Below, one piece after another: positions 62,911-64,000 of a DNA stretch of 64,000 bases. This stretch comes from Ferruginibacter sp. (lineage in GTDB: Bacteria; Bacteroidota; Bacteroidia; Chitinophagales; Chitinophagaceae), in NCBI GenBank assembly GCA_019638575.1, contig JAHBTN010000008.1, positions 1-64,000 of the forward strand, given 5' to 3'. Both the position numbers and the translations under genes were made by a program. The notes beneath the pieces are model-generated. The model was not told the DNA's origin and did no database searches. It was given only the letters and a program-made list of their open reading frames with translations. Every line of letters begins with the position of its first letter. The stretch's first letter is position 1.

Positions 62911-63279
62911 TTAATTTTTAATAAATAAAGAATACCCCAAAAATGTGGCTGCAATTCCCAATACAATGCTTAACCCAATATAAAGTAATGCTATGCTGTA
63001 TTTGCCGCTTTGCAGCAGTCCCATGTTTTCTAACGAAAATGCCGAGAAAGTGGTAAAGCCGCCACAGAGGCCGGTTGCCAGGAACAGTTTCCAGTTATTT
63101 GAAAAACTTTCATCTCTTATGCTAAGTGCAAATACAATCCCGATGATGAAACTGCCGATGATGTTTACACTAAAAGTAGCTATTGGAAAATGTTTATTGC
63201 TCATTAATAAGCCGGTTGCATATCTTAACACCGAACCTGCAGCGCCTCCTAATCCAATAAGTAAAAAATCCTTAACCAT
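62911..63279 (-). CDS. crcB: Fluoride channel CrcB/Fluc
   Basis: A 122-residue membrane protein with four helices, forming a dual-topology dimeric fluoride exporter. Seen: GLGGAAGSVLRYATG (with the conserved Gly and Arg), FSVNIIGSFIIGIVFAL (TM2 with the conserved Asn), and LATGLCGGFTTFSAFSLENM (TM3 with the T-T-F-S-x-F track and polar residues). It lies 3 nt from the lipoprotein gene upstream and 8 nt from ppa downstream. No fluoride riboswitch was seen ahead of the operon. Confidence 0.95.
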   Translation of the reverse strand: MVKDFLLIGLGGAAGSVLRYATGLLMSNKHFPIATFSVNIIGSFIIGIVFALSIRDESFSNNWKLFLATGLCGGFTTFSAFSLENMGLLQSGKYSIALLYIGLSIVLGIAATFLGYSLFIKN

Positions 63280-63282
63280 CTT

Positions 63283-63690
63283 TTATAAATTTCCCGAAAA
63301 TGTATATTTAAGATCAATAAGCCATTTACCATCAATACGCACAATTTTTAATGGAGTTTTATCGGTAATGTTATAACTGTTGCTGTAATTAAAAATGCAT
63401 ACCGTATCGGTTATATAACTTATTTCGTTCACTATTATATCGGCATTTTTATATTTTTCAAGCACCTCTTTACCTTTTTGGTTGTATTGTTTTTTAAACC
63501 TTTCAAAAATCTGCATATTAGTGTCATCTTTAAGCAGGTATTGTTCGGCTTCTTTAAAATTATCATCCAAAATATTTCTTACAAAAGCACGTGCTACATC
63601 AACATCTGTTTTAGGTGTTTTAGCCAATTCGTTATTACAGGAGATGACAGTTGTAAAAAGGAAAAGAAGAAAAAAGTATTTTTTTAGCAT
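63283..63690 (-). CDS. Small lipoprotein, DUF4878-like
   Basis: A 135-residue lipoprotein with signal and lipobox TVISC (Cys at about 18). The mature part fits the DUF4878/NTF2-like pattern: VARAFVRNILDDNFKEAEQYL, then YNQKGKEVLEKYKNADIIVNEIS, and TPLKIVRIDGKWLIDLKYTF at the end. The family role is unknown. It heads the crcB-ppa group by position, 3 nt before crcB. A similar fold end (LVKEDGAWKIS) occurs in the partial gene at 63774, so the two may be tandem relatives. Confidence 0.85.
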   Translation of the reverse strand: MLKKYFFLLFLFTTVISCNNELAKTPKTDVDVARAFVRNILDDNFKEAEQYLLKDDTNMQIFERFKKQYNQKGKEVLEKYKNADIIVNEISYITDTVCIFNYSNSYNITDKTPLKIVRIDGKWLIDLKYTFSGNL

Positions 63691-63724
63691 GGTTAAAGTT
63701 AATCAACTTTAAATAAAGGTAAAA

Positions 63725-63754
63725 AAAAGCATCCCGTTTAATTGCCGGGATGCT
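63725..63754 (-). terminator. Terminator of the partial gene at the right edge
   Basis: AGCATCCCG (63728-63736) and CGGGATGCT (63746-63754), followed on the minus strand by a run of eight T, lie between the partial gene ending at 63774 and the lipoprotein gene. Confidence 0.85.
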
Positions 63755-63773
63755 CATTAACTTGTGCAAGTAT

Positions 63774-64000
63774 TTATTGTTTTTCCATTTCTTTCTTCAT
63801 CGAATCCAATGCATCCATCCCTTTTTGCATCAGCATTTTAAGAGAATCGGGGTTCATGTTCTTTAGCCTTTCCAGGCCTTTTTCAATATCCTGTGTACCG
63901 GGGCCCATATCGCCTTTCATGCTGTTAAACATACCATCACCCGAATTAAGTAATGATATTTTCCAGGCTCCATCTTCCTTTACCAGGTTAAACGTATGCG
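63774..64000 (-). CDS. Partial small protein (N-terminus beyond right edge), DUF4878-like
   Basis: The C-terminal 75 residues or so are open from the right edge to TAA at 63774-63776. The visible part begins HTFNLVKEDGAWKISLLN, the closing strand pattern of DUF4878/NTF2-like proteins, and continues into a Met/Lys/Asp-rich helical tail (GLERLKNMNPDSLKMLMQKG, ending MKKEMEKQ). The tail is absent from the neighbour at 63283. The upstream signal peptide is outside the window, so exported location is inferred from the relative. Confidence 0.75.
   Translation of the reverse strand, partial: HTFNLVKEDGAWKISLLNSGDGMFNSMKGDMGPGTQDIEKGLERLKNMNPDSLKMLMQKGMDALDSMKKEMEKQ

Noticed and set aside
63280..63780. 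Fluoride riboswitch for crcB
   Set aside because: The gap upstream of crcB is 3 nt, and the region before the first gene of the group shows only a terminator.

Overview
The window looks like a chromosomal segment of a Bacteroidota bacterium, most likely Chitinophagaceae or a close relative. The grounds are AT-rich DNA, a type IX secretion (T9SS) plug protein, a T9SS sorting-domain cargo gene, a lipoprotein-type TamL, families typical of the phylum (DUF4251, DUF4369-TlpA, SHOCT, M28), and the Bacteroidota -7 promoter element TAnnTTTG recurring 8-35 nt upstream of many starts. The genus cannot be fixed from sequence alone. No tRNA, rRNA operon, prophage, CRISPR array or intact insertion sequence was seen.

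Layout. 1-5 kb: a long secreted surface protein running off the left edge, a shorter paralogue broken by one nonsense codon, and two stretches of intergenic repeats. 5-16 kb: tamL divergent from a TrmH/SpoU methyltransferase, transaldolase, the SRP RNA gene, the T9SS plug, a LolC/E-like permease, DUF4251, an S1/P1 nuclease with an extra OB-like domain between direct repeats, an NAD(P)-binding protein and a small GNAT. 16-23 kb: a complete trp operon in the order trpE-G-D-C-F-B-A, preceded by a leader peptide with three consecutive Trp codons and an attenuator hairpin. 23-31 kb: TlpA-like thioredoxin, pdxJ, GH27 alpha-galactosidase, ahcY, Lrp/AsnC regulator, ssb, DinB-like protein and an XRE-S24 repressor with a large dyad over its own promoter. 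31-37.5 kb: a small membrane protein, surE, valS and small secreted proteins. 37.5-47.5 kb: transporters (APC, DAACS, DedA, MFS), a GT9 glycosyltransferase, a DUF922-like protein, and a DtxR/MntR regulator with an Nramp-UspA fusion transporter. 47.5-55.6 kb: RidA, a GT35-type alpha-glucan phosphorylase with Thr at the PLP-lysine position, MFS, cold-shock protein, KAS III, M28 peptidase and a PepSY protein. 55.7-64 kb: a decayed gene, gcvP with a structured leader, YkgJ, metallo-hydrolase, NlpC/P60, TauE/SafE, pyrophosphatase next to the fluoride channel crcB, and two small probable lipoprotein genes, the last cut by the right edge.

Most of the window is housekeeping. The most informative non-coding signals are the trp attenuator, operator-like dyads that overlap the -7 boxes of the XRE-S24 and MntR-type regulators, the gcvP leader with a 12-codon ORF, and a family of palindromes with core TTCGTGnGCCACGAA at two intergenic loci. 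Two pseudogenes are clear at base level. I did not find a convincing multi-gene novel defence or biosynthetic system; the best leads for something undescribed are the palindrome family, the gcvP leader and the modified phosphorylase active site.
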